A DNA stretch of 64,000 bases, from contig NZ_LLWE01000024.1 of the NCBI RefSeq assembly GCF_001562055.1, forward strand, positions 186,001 to 250,000, read 5' to 3'. Below the pieces are notes generated by a model. The model was not told the DNA's origin, ran no database searches, and saw only the letters and a list, made by a program, of their open reading frames with translations. Of this stretch, positions 8,851 to 18,127 are shown one piece after another. Within the stretch, counting starts at the first letter, position 1. Each line of letters begins with the position of its first letter. Made by a program: the position numbers and the translations under genes. The stretch comes from Polycladidibacter stylochi. GTDB taxonomy: Bacteria > Pseudomonadota > Alphaproteobacteria > Rhizobiales > Stappiaceae.

Positions 8851-9651
8851 ATGCATCTTGATGTTTTGCACCTTAAACAGTTCTACGATTTGCCATTAGG
8901 TCGTATGTTACGCGTACTAATCAATCGGCGGGTGCGTAAGATATGGCCTGCAATGGCAAACTATAGCCTACTTGGTCTTGGCTATACGGGGCCATTCTTA
9001 CGACCTTACTTGAAAGAAACACCTAGAATTTTTGCAGGCATGCCAGCAGCCCAAGGGGTTGTTAAGTGGCCACGTGAAGACAGTTATGCCAATATGGCAT
9101 TCCTTACAGATTGCCAAAGTCTTCCCTTTCCAGATTCCAGTATTGACCGTATCATTCTGGTTCATGCTCTAGATATGGCACTAAATCCAAGCGCTTTATT
9201 GAATGAAGTACACCGCGTGCTTGTTCCTGGAGGCCGCGTTATCGCCATAGTACCCAACCGGCGCGGGGTTTGGGCGCAGTCGGAAGTTTCTCCCTTTGGC
9301 TATGGAACACCTTATTCACGCGGACAGTTGGAAAACTTTCTAAGCAATCACTTTCTATCGGTAACAGCAAAAGAAGAAGCACTTTACGTGCCTCCTACAA
9401 AATCTCGACTTATTATGCGTAATGCCCGCCTATTTGAGCGTATAGGTGCAGTGGTGGGTTCAAGCTTTGCCGGCCTGTTAATTATGGAAGCAGAAAAACA
9501 GGTCTACCGAGGCATATCAACACCACGTAAAAGCATGGTACGTGTTCTAAAACCAGTATTTATTCCCGAGGCAAAACCTGTTGGTGCCCAGCGTCAGTCG
9601 CCAATAGTAACTTCAAATAAGCCGCAAAAACCAATTACGCAAGAAAACTAG
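8851..9651 (+). CDS. Class I SAM-dependent methyltransferase, substrate unknown
   Basis: This 266-aa protein has a Methyltransf_11-like fold: a glycine-rich SLLGLGYTG segment early, a LPFPDSSIDRIILVHALDM acidic-post-motif region near residue 90-110, and EVHRVLVPGGRVIAIVPN (about 122-140), the usual motif III area. The C-terminus is a basic, proline-rich tail. AGGTAAG precedes the ATG. It is divergent from gloB, an arrangement seen in other alphaproteobacteria, but the methylated substrate is not known. The reading is a confident methyltransferase, with no specific function assigned. Confidence 0.85.
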   Translation: MHLDVLHLKQFYDLPLGRMLRVLINRRVRKIWPAMANYSLLGLGYTGPFLRPYLKETPRIFAGMPAAQGVVKWPREDSYANMAFLTDCQSLPFPDSSIDRIILVHALDMALNPSALLNEVHRVLVPGGRVIAIVPNRRGVWAQSEVSPFGYGTPYSRGQLENFLSNHFLSVTAKEEALYVPPTKSRLIMRNARLFERIGAVVGSSFAGLLIMEAEKQVYRGISTPRKSMVRVLKPVFIPEAKPVGAQRQSPIVTSNKPQKPITQEN

Positions 9652-9680
9652 AGCTCACCTAATTTGAAACGAGGCAAACC

Positions 9681-10310
9681 CTATTTACGCTCAAGCAAAA
9701 AGATTGCCTGGTCACTAATAAGGTTTCGTAACCACCAAGGTCCACTATAAACGATAGGCTTTCCTTTTGCATCAAGTGCTTCAGCACGCAACACGCGGGC
9801 ATCTACCTCATCAGCCAGAGCCAAAAAATCTCTCAAAGTACAAAAGTGAATATTGGGCGTATTGTACCACTCATAGGGCAGATAGTCGGTTACCGGCATA
9901 CGGCCCCGCCATAGCAGCTGTAGTCTGTTGCGCCAGTGTCCAAAATTCGGAAATGAAACAACAACCTTTTTCCCTATTCGCAATAACTCGATTAAAACCT
10001 GTTTGGGGTCCATCGTCGCTTGCAAAGTTTGGCTTAGTATCGCGTAATCGAAGGCCGCATCAGGATAAGCATCCAAATCCTTATCAGCATCTCCTTGGAC
10101 AACGGAAAGCCCTCTGGCAACACACTCATTCACCCCTGCCTGCGAGATTTCAATTCCCCGGCCATCAACCTGCCTGAGGTTGACCAAAAGCTCCAATAGC
10201 TCACCCTTACCACAGCCAATATCCAGCACCTTAGCTTGCGGCACCACAAAATCACAAAGGATTTGGTAGTCTCCACGGGCATGAGCGACTTCGACATTCT
10301 TACGCATCAT
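9681..10310 (-). CDS. metW: Methionine biosynthesis protein MetW
   Basis: This 209-aa protein has a class I methyltransferase fold with motif I VLDIGCGKGELLELL (about 29-43). MetW is encoded next to MetX in many proteobacteria and is thought to support MetX activity rather than act as a free methyltransferase. AAGGATTAT precedes the double ATG. It follows metX by 24 bases on the same strand, so the two form an operon. Start alternatives differ by a single residue. Confidence 0.93.
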   Translation of the reverse strand: MMRKNVEVAHARGDYQILCDFVVPQAKVLDIGCGKGELLELLVNLRQVDGRGIEISQAGVNECVARGLSVVQGDADKDLDAYPDAAFDYAILSQTLQATMDPKQVLIELLRIGKKVVVSFPNFGHWRNRLQLLWRGRMPVTDYLPYEWYNTPNIHFCTLRDFLALADEVDARVLRAEALDAKGKPIVYSGPWWLRNLISDQAIFLLERK

Positions 10311-10334
10311 ATAATCCTTAAATCACTCAGCCTA

Positions 10335-11546
10335 TTAGTCCGATTGCTTTACCGGCGCTTCAATACCACGCGCTTTCGCGGCACCTGTCAAAAATCCCCG
10401 CATTGTCTTGAACATTTCAGGTTCATTAAGCAAAAATGCGTCATGTCCACGCGAGCTATCAATTTCCACAAACGATACATTCGCCGCTGCCGCGTTGAGA
10501 GCTTGCACAACCGCCTTACTTTCCGAGGTGGGGAACAACCAGTCAGTTGTAAATGACATCACACAAAAGCGGGTTTTACTATGTAAAAACGCTCCGGCCA
10601 GCTTCCCATCATGTGGCGCAGCCAAATCAAAATAATCCATCGCTCTGGTAACATACAAATACGAGTTGGCATCAAAGCGATCGACAAAAGTCATGCCTTG
10701 ATGACGTAAATAGCTCTCAATTTGGAAGTCTGCATCAAAACCAAAACTAACCGATGAGCGATCTTGCAAATTTCGACCGAATTTATCGTGCAAAGAAGCA
10801 TCCGACATGTAAGTAATATGTGCTGCCATCCTAGCGACAGAAAGCCCTTTTGTCGGGCGTTTGTTTTCAACCGCATAATTGCCGTGACACCAGTCAGGGT
10901 CCGCCATAACAGCTTGGCGGCCGACCTCATGAAACGCTATGTTTTGCGAAGAATGTCGCGCCGCTGTAGCAATTGGAACGCAAGAGAACACCATTTCAGG
11001 GTAGGCAGCTGCCCATTGCAACACCTGCATCCCTCCCATAGAGCCACCAATTACGGCAAAGAGTGTCTCAATACCCAAAGATAGAACAAGTTTGCGTTGC
11101 GCACGAACCATATCACCAATCGTAACTACAGGCAGATCAAGGCCATACGATTTTCCAGTAGCAGGGTTATGCGTTGCTGGGCCGGTTGTGCCAAAGCAGC
11201 CCCCCAGCACATTAGAGCAAATAACGAAGTATTTGTTTGTATCTACGGGGCAGCCAGGACCAACCATCATCGACCACCAACCCGGCTTTCCCGTCACTGG
11301 ATTGGTCGAGGCCACATACTGATCGCCTGTTAATGCGTGACAAACAAACACCGCATTCGATTTATCGGCGTTGAGCTCCCCGTAAGTTTCATAGGCGATT
11401 TGCCAAGGAGCAATGCTAACACCTGCATCCAGCTTGAGCGGGTCTTCCAAACCAAAGCGCATCATTTTGCCGACAGGATGTGTTGCTTGTTCCTGCGCCG
11501 ATTGATGCTGCGCGCCTTCTGCGCTACCTTTGGTTGGTTGTGTCAT
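10335..11546 (-). CDS. metX: Homoserine O-acyltransferase MetX
   Basis: This alpha/beta hydrolase (403 aa) activates homoserine by acyl transfer, the first committed step of methionine synthesis. The nucleophile elbow is [13 protein letters not shown] (serine about residue 168); the acid and base are in DWLFPTSES and HDAFLLN near the C-terminus. Family members use acetyl-CoA or succinyl-CoA. The presence of MetW and of a MetZ-type sulfhydrylase in the window favours succinyl transfer, but the residues that decide this were not analysed. GGAG lies five bases before the ATG. No SAM-II element was found upstream. Confidence 0.93.
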   Translation of the reverse strand: MTQPTKGSAEGAQHQSAQEQATHPVGKMMRFGLEDPLKLDAGVSIAPWQIAYETYGELNADKSNAVFVCHALTGDQYVASTNPVTGKPGWWSMMVGPGCPVDTNKYFVICSNVLGGCFGTTGPATHNPATGKSYGLDLPVVTIGDMVRAQRKLVLSLGIETLFAVIGGSMGGMQVLQWAAAYPEMVFSCVPIATAARHSSQNIAFHEVGRQAVMADPDWCHGNYAVENKRPTKGLSVARMAAHITYMSDASLHDKFGRNLQDRSSVSFGFDADFQIESYLRHQGMTFVDRFDANSYLYVTRAMDYFDLAAPHDGKLAGAFLHSKTRFCVMSFTTDWLFPTSESKAVVQALNAAAANVSFVEIDSSRGHDAFLLNEPEMFKTMRGFLTGAAKARGIEAPVKQSD

Positions 11547-11722
11547 CTCATCTCCAATGACTATTCATAAATATCTCAAAATACGAAGCAGCCCTTATTA
11601 TCGGAGGCTCATCTTCTAGATAATCTTGCTAGGCGGCCAGTATTGATCTGTCAATGCTCCCATATTCACAACAGTAGGCAAAGCCTCAAAAATTATGCCA
11701 TTTTACAAAGACATACGTTAGC

Positions 11723-11773
11723 CTCCTGTAAATACTTGCCGTGAACTACAGGAAACTTGAGCTTTTTAAGCTC
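11723..11773. repeat. Two inverted repeats in the metX-hisC divergent gap
   Basis: The 11547-11858 gap separates divergent metX and hisC. It contains CCTGTA (11724-11729) pairing with TACAGG (11747-11752), and then GAGCTT (about 11759-11764) pairing with AAGCTC (about 11768-11773). A TTGACA hexamer near 11794 could be a hisC -35, but no good -10 stands at the right distance. I see no riboswitch, RNA gene or ORF here. Confidence 0.35.
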
Positions 11774-11858
11774 ATAACAACCAAAGGTAATATTTGACAG
11801 CTGGGGTTTGTTGGTGCACACGAATATGCCACCATTCAATGTTAAGGAATGAATTAAA

Positions 11859-12962
11859 ATGGACCGAGTGCCTTCAAGACCAGAACCACGAGCAGGAATA
11901 TTAGACATTGCGCCTTATGTTCCCGGCAAATCTTCTGTTTCAGGCCAACCAACCAAGCACAAACTTTCTTCCAATGAAACACCATTAGGCGCTAGCCCTA
12001 AAGCGCTGGAAGCATATAGGTCCATCAATCATTTAGAACATTATCCAGACGGAAGTGCAGAAGAGCTGCGCCAAACCCTCGCTAAAATTCATGGTTTGAA
12101 TGCTGATCGCATTATTTGTGGCAGTGGTTCCGACGAAATTCTCAGCCTCATTGCCTATACTTATTTAGGGCAGGGAGATGAGGCCATTTATTCTCAACAT
12201 GGCTTTTCTGTATACAAAATTGCAATAATGGCGGCTGGCGCAACACCAATCGTGGCACCAGAAAAAAACCTCACCACAGATGTAGACGCCGTTTTAGAGC
12301 GCGTTACCAATAAAACTAAAGTGGTGTTTATAGCCAATCCAAACAACCCCACTGGCACCTACCTGCCATTTGATGAAGTTAAACGCTTGCATGAGGGCTT
12401 ACCAAAAAACTGCTTGCTGGTATTAGATGCAGCCTATGCAGAATATGTGCGCCGCAATGACTATGAGGCAGGAATTTCGCTGGCTTCTTCCGCAGATAAC
12501 GTTATCATGACGAGAACGTTCTCAAAAGTTTACGGCTTGGCTGCACTTCGCGTGGGCTGGGGCTTTGGGCCTGAGCATGTTATTGATGCAATGAACCGTA
12601 TCCGTGGTCCTTTTAATATGAATAGCGCCGCATTGGCTGCTGGTATTGCAGCAGCTAAAGATCAGGACTTCCTGCATAAAGCCATAGCCCATAACAGTGA
12701 GTGGCTCCCCATTGTAACAGAACAAGTCACCCAATTGGGGCTCAAAGTTACTCCGAGCGTTGGCAATTTTATTTTGATTCACTTCAGCGAAGAAAAAGGT
12801 AAAACAGCACAAGATGCAGATGCCTTTTTGCAATCAAAAGGCTGTATTTTACGTCAAGTAGGCTCTTACGGCTTGCCCAATTGCCTTCGGATGTCTATTG
12901 GCAGTGAAGCAGCTAACCTTGATGTTATTGCAGCACTGAAAGAGTTTTTACATAGCAACTGA
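11859..12962 (+). CDS. hisC: Histidinol-phosphate / aromatic aminotransferase HisC
   Basis: This fold-type I PLP aminotransferase (367 aa) has [10 protein letters not shown] (about 28-37), [11 protein letters not shown] (about 162-172), LDAAYAEYV and the PLP lysine in [17 protein letters not shown]. HisC makes histidinol phosphate from imidazole-acetol phosphate. Immediately downstream lies the arogenate/prephenate dehydrogenase gene, 12 bases away. In alphaproteobacteria this hisC copy next to tyrC often serves aromatic amino-acid transamination too, so its substrate range may be broad. It starts with a weak AAGGAATG upstream. Confidence 0.9.
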   Translation: MDRVPSRPEPRAGILDIAPYVPGKSSVSGQPTKHKLSSNETPLGASPKALEAYRSINHLEHYPDGSAEELRQTLAKIHGLNADRIICGSGSDEILSLIAYTYLGQGDEAIYSQHGFSVYKIAIMAAGATPIVAPEKNLTTDVDAVLERVTNKTKVVFIANPNNPTGTYLPFDEVKRLHEGLPKNCLLVLDAAYAEYVRRNDYEAGISLASSADNVIMTRTFSKVYGLAALRVGWGFGPEHVIDAMNRIRGPFNMNSAALAAGIAAAKDQDFLHKAIAHNSEWLPIVTEQVTQLGLKVTPSVGNFILIHFSEEKGKTAQDADAFLQSKGCILRQVGSYGLPNCLRMSIGSEAANLDVIAALKEFLHSN

Positions 12963-12974
12963 ATGAAAGAGTAA

Positions 12975-13910
12975 ATGTCTGACCCCTTGTTTCAACGTGT
13001 GGCGCTAATTGGCATTGGCTTGATTGGCTCCTCACTAGCACGTGTCATGCGCCGCGAAAAATTGGCGCGAGAAATCATCATCTCAACACGATCCGAGGCA
13101 ACACTAAAACGTGCCATGGAGCTGGAACTGGGCGACTATTATTATTTAAACGCAGCGAAAGCGGTTGAAGGCGCAGATTTAGTAATACTATGCACACCAG
13201 TTGGTGCCTGCGAGCAGGTTGCAAAGCAAATTGCCCCCCATTTAAGTGAGGGTGCTATTGTGACAGATGTTGGCTCTGTTAAGGCTGCTGTCATAGCTGC
13301 AGTGAAGCCACACCTACCAACAACTGTGCACTTTATTGCAGGCCACCCGGTGGCGGGAACTGAATATTCTGGACCGGATGCCGGTTTTGCCAGCCTGTTT
13401 GAAAACCGCCGTTGCATTTTAACACCGGAAGAAGGCACAAGCCCAGCGGCTTTGGAAAAGCTGATAAAATACTGGCAATCCTGCGGCTCTGAGGTGGAAA
13501 CCATGGCGCCTGAGCATCATGATCTAGTGCTCGCGGTGGTATCGCACCTACCTCATATAATTGCCTACAATATAGTCGGTACAGCGGACGATTTGGAAAC
13601 TGTAACCAAATCTGAGGTTATTAAATATTCTGCTTCAGGCTTTCGCGACTTTACCCGCTTAGCATCCTCCGATCCCACCATGTGGCGCGATGTATGCCTC
13701 AACAATAAAGATGCGATTTTAGAAATGCTGGCACGCTTTTCCGAAGACTTGTCAGCGCTACAACGTGCAATTCGCTGGGGAGATGGAGACAGCCTGTTTA
13801 ATCTATTTACCCGCACACGAGGCATTCGCAAACAGCTGATTGAAGCGGGCCAAGAATCTCCCGCTCCAAACTTCGGACGTCAAAACGAGGCAGGAGATCC
13901 AGCCCAATAG
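12975..13910 (+). CDS. tyrC: Prephenate/arogenate (cyclohexadienyl) dehydrogenase
   Basis: This 311-aa NAD-dependent enzyme of tyrosine synthesis oxidatively decarboxylates prephenate or arogenate. The Rossmann motif is ALIGIGLIGSSLARVM (about 9-24). The catalytic segment GHPVAGTEYSGPDAG (about 122-136), and SHLPHIIAYN (about 189-198) with its conserved histidine, are present. No chorismate mutase or ACT domain is fused, as expected for the alphaproteobacterial type; a separate chorismate mutase is encoded at 25076-25393. It forms an operon with hisC and is followed by a strong hairpin. Substrate preference is not decidable here. Confidence 0.92.
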   Translation: MSDPLFQRVALIGIGLIGSSLARVMRREKLAREIIISTRSEATLKRAMELELGDYYYLNAAKAVEGADLVILCTPVGACEQVAKQIAPHLSEGAIVTDVGSVKAAVIAAVKPHLPTTVHFIAGHPVAGTEYSGPDAGFASLFENRRCILTPEEGTSPAALEKLIKYWQSCGSEVETMAPEHHDLVLAVVSHLPHIIAYNIVGTADDLETVTKSEVIKYSASGFRDFTRLASSDPTMWRDVCLNNKDAILEMLARFSEDLSALQRAIRWGDGDSLFNLFTRTRGIRKQLIEAGQESPAPNFGRQNEAGDPAQ

Positions 13911-13917
13911 GTTTATG

Positions 13918-13939
13918 CCCTGATAAGGCAATATCAGGG
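13918..13939. terminator. Bidirectional hairpin between tyrC and the CobW gene
   Basis: CCCTGATA (13918-13925) pairs perfectly with TATCAGGG (13932-13939) around a six-base loop. It lies in the 36-base gap between two convergent stop codons, where a shared terminator is expected. There is no clear T-run on either strand. Confidence 0.55.
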
Positions 13940-13946
13940 AAACACC

Positions 13947-15161
13947 CTAGTTTTTAAAACCACTAAAACCGCCTATTGATAATGGATTATCCATCAAAGC
14001 GGTTTTATCGGGGGTATCACTAGCTATACCGCCAGTAAAAGCATCAAACATCCGTTTGACAAACCCTTCGGCAAGCCCGTTCACAATGAAAACCAGCTTG
14101 CTTTGGCGCTCATCATCAGGCCATTTTGCTAAACGGGCAGGGGGGTGAAACACATGCTGTACCCCATGTATTACTACCGGTTGATCTGGATGCTCGCCAA
14201 CAAGGATAATACCTTTAACACGTAAGAGTTTTGGGCCATGTGCGCTGCGCAGCAAGTCCATAAACATTTCTAGCCCACCAGCTGAAATTGGTCGCTCACT
14301 TACCAATGTAAAGGCACGAATATTCTTACTATGTCTGTTCACATCATGTGCATGTCCATCATCATCCCCATGATGATGGTGGTGGTGGCTATGTTCTTCC
14401 CCCTCATGGGCATGATGGTGATGAGCATCTCTATAAGCTTCTTCATTGAGCCAGCGCTTCACCTCAGGCACTTTACTATCGGGATTATAAAGGCCGCAAT
14501 TAATCAAATCAGCAACTTCCTGCTCACCAATACTGCGGGTAATAGTTGTCGCCCCCGGGTTAAGGCGTTTTAATTCTGCTTTTAGAGCTATGAAAGTCTT
14601 TTCCTGCTCTTCACCCTTTACCAAATCGCTTTTTGTGATGACCAAACGGTCCGCCACAGCAACTTGGCGCACGGCTTCCTCATGCTCAGCCAAACTATTC
14701 AAGCCATTGACGGCATCAACGAGCGTAACCACCCCGTCGAGACGATAGCGCATGACCAGATAAGGATGTAGCATAACGCTATGAAGCACAGGTGCCGGGT
14801 CTGCAAGGCCAGTTGTTTCAATAACCACACGCTTCAACTTTTCAAGGCGGCCATTATCCAGCTTACGCAATAGGTTTTCTAGCGTGGCAACCAAATCACC
14901 GCGAATAGTGCAGCATAAACAACCTGAGGAAAGCTCAATAATACCGTCATCCACCTTATCAACCAGCAGATGATCTAGGCCAACCTCGCCAAATTCATTT
15001 ATAATAACAGCTGTATCCGCCATATCTGGCGATTTTAGAATTTCATTCAAGAGGCTGGTTTTTCCTGAACCTAAAAAACCAGTTATGATATTCAAAGGAA
15101 TTGGTTCAGGAGGCCTACGTCTATTCTGTGCCTGACCGTAGCCAGTCTCTATTTCACTCAT
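13947..15161 (-). CDS. CobW/COG0523 family GTPase, metal chaperone with His-rich loop
   Basis: This 404-aa G3E GTPase has the P-loop GFLGSGKTSLLNEIL (about 28-42), the metal-binding CxCC motif in SSGCLCCTIRGDL (about 78-90), ETTGLADPAPV, and the TKSD base-recognition motif. A histidine-rich loop at about residues 247-274 separates it from the C-terminal CobW_C domain. Such proteins deliver metals, often zinc, to client enzymes. No cobalamin gene is nearby, so a role in zinc rather than B12 is more likely, though the metal is inferred. It follows the D,D-carboxypeptidase gene by 94 bases. No zinc-repressor box was found upstream. Confidence 0.9.
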   Translation of the reverse strand: MSEIETGYGQAQNRRRPPEPIPLNIITGFLGSGKTSLLNEILKSPDMADTAVIINEFGEVGLDHLLVDKVDDGIIELSSGCLCCTIRGDLVATLENLLRKLDNGRLEKLKRVVIETTGLADPAPVLHSVMLHPYLVMRYRLDGVVTLVDAVNGLNSLAEHEEAVRQVAVADRLVITKSDLVKGEEQEKTFIALKAELKRLNPGATTITRSIGEQEVADLINCGLYNPDSKVPEVKRWLNEEAYRDAHHHHAHEGEEHSHHHHHHGDDDGHAHDVNRHSKNIRAFTLVSERPISAGGLEMFMDLLRSAHGPKLLRVKGIILVGEHPDQPVVIHGVQHVFHPPARLAKWPDDERQSKLVFIVNGLAEGFVKRMFDAFTGGIASDTPDKTALMDNPLSIGGFSGFKN

Positions 15162-15255
15162 AAAAACCTGCCAGCATAACTTCGTTGTCAGCTACTCTGT
15201 CTAAACACTTCTTGGTAACTGTGCAAATCAACCGACATATCAAACACTACAACGA

Positions 15256-16650
15256 TCAGTTATTTGTTGGAGCGTATAAGCCTCCCTTACCGCTAAACAA
15301 TGGGGTAAGGTCACCTTTTTCCTTCTGCTTTTTATTCGTCGAATAGAGCGAACCGGCTTCTTGAGAAGCGCCCTTTCGTTGGTTGGCTTCCTCAACGCCA
15401 AAAGGGTCTGTCCTTTTATCTTTTCGAACAAGCTCAAGGCCACCTTTGGCCGAGTTTACGGGAAGCAGCGAGCCCTGTTTCGGTTTAGGTCTTGGAACAA
15501 GCGCATTGCCAGATCGAGCCAACAACTCCATTTTATTCTTAACCCCGTTACTCAGCCCAACTCGCACAGGAACGGGATTATAGTCTTTGACACGAAGGCC
15601 AAGAATATTTTCGTAAACGGCGGGCCAGTTCACTTTGGTTTTGCCGCTTTTAGATTTTCGCGAAACCTTCTCGCCTTCAGGAAAGGCCCCAGCAGTTGTA
15701 GCATAAGCAAGCATATCATCGCTTAAATGCGATTTTCCAAACCGGTCAACAAGCTCTTGAGCTTTGGGTTTCTTTCCCCGCTTACAATACCCTTTTTTGG
15801 GGGGCTCTTTACCTTTTCCATCCAAAGAGTAAAGGCTAGGCCCATCATATCTTCCAAGCGATACCTCAGTTAGCTTTTTAGCAAAAGCACCTCGCTCCAA
15901 AACAGAAGAAGCCCCTAAAACTACAGAGATAATATCTCTCCCACCATGGCTTACTGTCGTGGCAACATTAAAGCCGGAGTCGCAAATATAACCTGTTTTC
16001 ATCCCGTTTGCCCCGGCAACACGCAGCAAAAACTCTTTATTGCCTGAGGGAAGGGTTTTGCCACCAAACTTGATACCGGAATTTTTCCAATAGTGTTTGT
16101 ATTGGGGAAAATCCAACCAGAGTTTGCGCGCGAGTATTGCCATATCGCGAGCAGTTGTCACCTGCTGTTTTGCCGGTAAGCCATTAGGATTTACAAAGTG
16201 AGTATTACCCATACCAAGGCGCTGAGCAGCACGGTTCATTTCTGCAACAAAATCAGCCTCACTACCACTCACCGCTTCAGAGACCGCTACGGCAATATCA
16301 TTGGCTGATTTTACAATCACCATAGTCAAGGCATTATCCAATGTCATAACCGTACCCACCTTAAAGCCCATTTTACTGGGTGGCTGGGCTAGGGCATGAG
16401 CAGAAACAATAACAGGGTCAGATAATTTCAACCGGCCGCTTTTAATTGCCTCGAATGTAACATAGGCTGTCATCATCTTTGTTAGCGAAGCTGGATACCA
16501 CCGGTCAGTAGCTTTATGCTGCTCAAGCACCTTTCCACTTCGCGCATCAACCGAAATCCAAGTGGCAACATCCGCTTGTGATGAAATCGGGTAAAAAAGA
16601 ACCCCTAATGATACGAATAATATCGATAGATTTATTGTTTTTTTTAGCAC
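15256..16650 (-). CDS. D-alanyl-D-alanine carboxypeptidase (S11 / PBP5 family) with long C-terminal tail
   Basis: This secreted serine peptidase (464 aa) trims the terminal D-Ala from peptidoglycan stem peptides in the periplasm. A signal peptide spans about 1-26. The active-site triad motifs are SLTK (S55, K58), SAN in KSANDIAVAV (about 115) and KTG in GMKTGYICDSG (about 215). Beyond the catalytic domain lies a 170-residue, lysine- and proline-rich tail with no recognisable SPOR or PBP5 C-terminal domain, unusually long and low in complexity near its end. It probably shares a transcript with the downstream CobW gene. Confidence 0.92.
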   Translation of the reverse strand: MLKKTINLSILFVSLGVLFYPISSQADVATWISVDARSGKVLEQHKATDRWYPASLTKMMTAYVTFEAIKSGRLKLSDPVIVSAHALAQPPSKMGFKVGTVMTLDNALTMVIVKSANDIAVAVSEAVSGSEADFVAEMNRAAQRLGMGNTHFVNPNGLPAKQQVTTARDMAILARKLWLDFPQYKHYWKNSGIKFGGKTLPSGNKEFLLRVAGANGMKTGYICDSGFNVATTVSHGGRDIISVVLGASSVLERGAFAKKLTEVSLGRYDGPSLYSLDGKGKEPPKKGYCKRGKKPKAQELVDRFGKSHLSDDMLAYATTAGAFPEGEKVSRKSKSGKTKVNWPAVYENILGLRVKDYNPVPVRVGLSNGVKNKMELLARSGNALVPRPKPKQGSLLPVNSAKGGLELVRKDKRTDPFGVEEANQRKGASQEAGSLYSTNKKQKEKGDLTPLFSGKGGLYAPTNN

Positions 16651-16892
16651 GATATAATCCTAATCGAGTTCTTTTCAAATAAACTTGCCATTAATCGCCA
16701 TCTTACATAAACTAAATTACCTTAGAGTAAATAATAAATATAGTAGGGTTACTTTATAACTAATGGTGTAAATTATATTCTATAAGTACTAATTAAAAAA
16801 ATTCATGATTATAATATATAACAATATAACAGGAATTCGCTTTGAGTTAGCACATTATGACAATACCACTTGCTTACAAAATGGGTACTGAA

Positions 16893-17486
16893 ATGTACAA
16901 AGTTATTGGACATAAAAACAATCGTACACTCAGAGTTTTATGGGCTTTAGAAGAAATGTCGCAGTCCTATGAATTGGTGGAGGCACAGCCTAGGTCAGAT
17001 ACGGCTAAACTATATTCCAATAATGCAAAAGTTCCATCATTACAGGTTGGCGACACCATAATTAATGACTCACTTGCAATTATTGAATTTCTTGCTGACA
17101 AACACCAAATGCTCACGTTTACAGCGGGTACGATAGAAAGAGCAAAGCAAGACAGTTTCACTTTCTTAATTCTTGATGAAATTGAAGGGGCTTTGTGGAC
17201 GGCAGCCAAGCACAGTTTTGTCTTACCTGAAAAACTGCGTGTACCTGAAGTCAAAGCCGCCTGCAAATATGACTTTGATAATGCTCTAAATACCTTAGCA
17301 GACCGCCTCGGAACACAAAAATATCTGATGGGCGATAAGTTCACAATTCCGGATTTAGTAATGGGGCATTGTGCTCTATGGGCAAACAAAGCTGGTTTTA
17401 AAATAGAAAACCCCAAAATTCAGCGGTATTTAGAGGCCATTTTAAATAGAAAAGCACTTATAAATATTATCAGCAGCTCAATTTAA
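16893..17486 (+). CDS. Glutathione S-transferase family protein
   Basis: This is a 197-aa GST-like protein: an N-terminal thioredoxin-like domain (MYKVIGHKNNRTLRVLWALEE; PSLQVGDTIINDSLAIIEFL with the glutathione-contact S in NDSLAI) and a helical C-terminal domain. The start at 16893 is chosen by family alignment; an in-frame ATG at 16857 would add 12 residues, and neither has a strong ribosome site. The 206-base upstream region is very AT-rich and holds nothing else that I can identify. The substrate is unknown. Confidence 0.85.
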   Translation: MYKVIGHKNNRTLRVLWALEEMSQSYELVEAQPRSDTAKLYSNNAKVPSLQVGDTIINDSLAIIEFLADKHQMLTFTAGTIERAKQDSFTFLILDEIEGALWTAAKHSFVLPEKLRVPEVKAACKYDFDNALNTLADRLGTQKYLMGDKFTIPDLVMGHCALWANKAGFKIENPKIQRYLEAILNRKALINIISSSI

Positions 17487-17559
17487 TCGTCCAATAAGTT
17501 TCATTCTAGGTACTTTTATTTTCTTATACTCTCAAAATAACTGAGGGTGGGAGAATTTA

Positions 17560-17964
17560 ATGCTTGATATCAGTTCGAATGCATTGGCGATACTAGCTGC
17601 TACGCTGGCCTCCGTAATTTATGGCAGTATCTGGTATGGTGCGCTCGCCAAGCAGTGGATGAGCGCTGCAAGAATAAGCGAATCAGAGGCGGCAATTTCG
17701 CCGTTCAAAGCGCTCTTGATTTTTGTTTGCCAATTCATAACAGCAACAGGTATTGCAGCCCTATTGGTCTCTCTATCAATTAACACTATCGAGCAGGCCT
17801 TGTTTATTGCTTTTGCGGTTTGGCTTGGCTTTGTCCTGTCAGTCATGACAATCAATTATAGCTTTCAAAAAGCACCGAAAGCCTTACTTATTATCGATTC
17901 AGGCCATTGGCTTGGGGTTTTGCTCCTACAAGCAGTCATTTTTGTTTTTGCCTCTTCTCTCTAA
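17560..17964 (+). CDS. DUF1761 family membrane protein
   Basis: This 134-aa protein has four predicted helices and the N-terminal YGSIWYGALAKQWMSA segment typical of DUF1761, a family of small integral membrane proteins of unknown function. GGGTGGGAG precedes the ATG. It lies 73 bases after the GST-like gene and 163 bases before acs, on the same strand. No catalytic residues are evident. Confidence 0.85.
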   Translation: MLDISSNALAILAATLASVIYGSIWYGALAKQWMSAARISESEAAISPFKALLIFVCQFITATGIAALLVSLSINTIEQALFIAFAVWLGFVLSVMTINYSFQKAPKALLIIDSGHWLGVLLLQAVIFVFASSL

Positions 17965-18095
17965 CAGCCTTAAGACGCTGTGTCAGTTGTCCACTAGCAT
18001 AAAGTGGGAAGACTTCTTTCCAACGACGAAAGTTATAGGTCCTGCGGCTGGACGTCGCAGCAAGAGCAAACCATAATGCCACCGGGAACAAATGC

Positions 18096-18111
18096 TGCTG
18101 GCTTTCCAGCA
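18096..18111 (+). repeat. Hairpin just upstream of the acs ribosome binding site
   Basis: TGCTGG (18096-18101) pairs with CCAGCA (18106-18111) around a four-base loop, five bases before the GGGAGG ribosome site of acs. It could affect translation initiation. Two further small complementary pairs lie at about 18009-18020 and 18046-18060 in the same leader. Confidence 0.35.
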
Positions 18112-18127
18112 ACACGGGAGGATAAAT

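Noticed and set aside
11547-11858. A second SAM-II riboswitch upstream of metX
   Set aside because: No GCTAAA or P1-like pairing is found on the minus strand in this gap.
11693-11908. 71-codon minus-strand ORF upstream of metX
   Set aside because: It overlaps the hisC start, shows no family match and has no good ribosome site; it is treated as a chance open frame.
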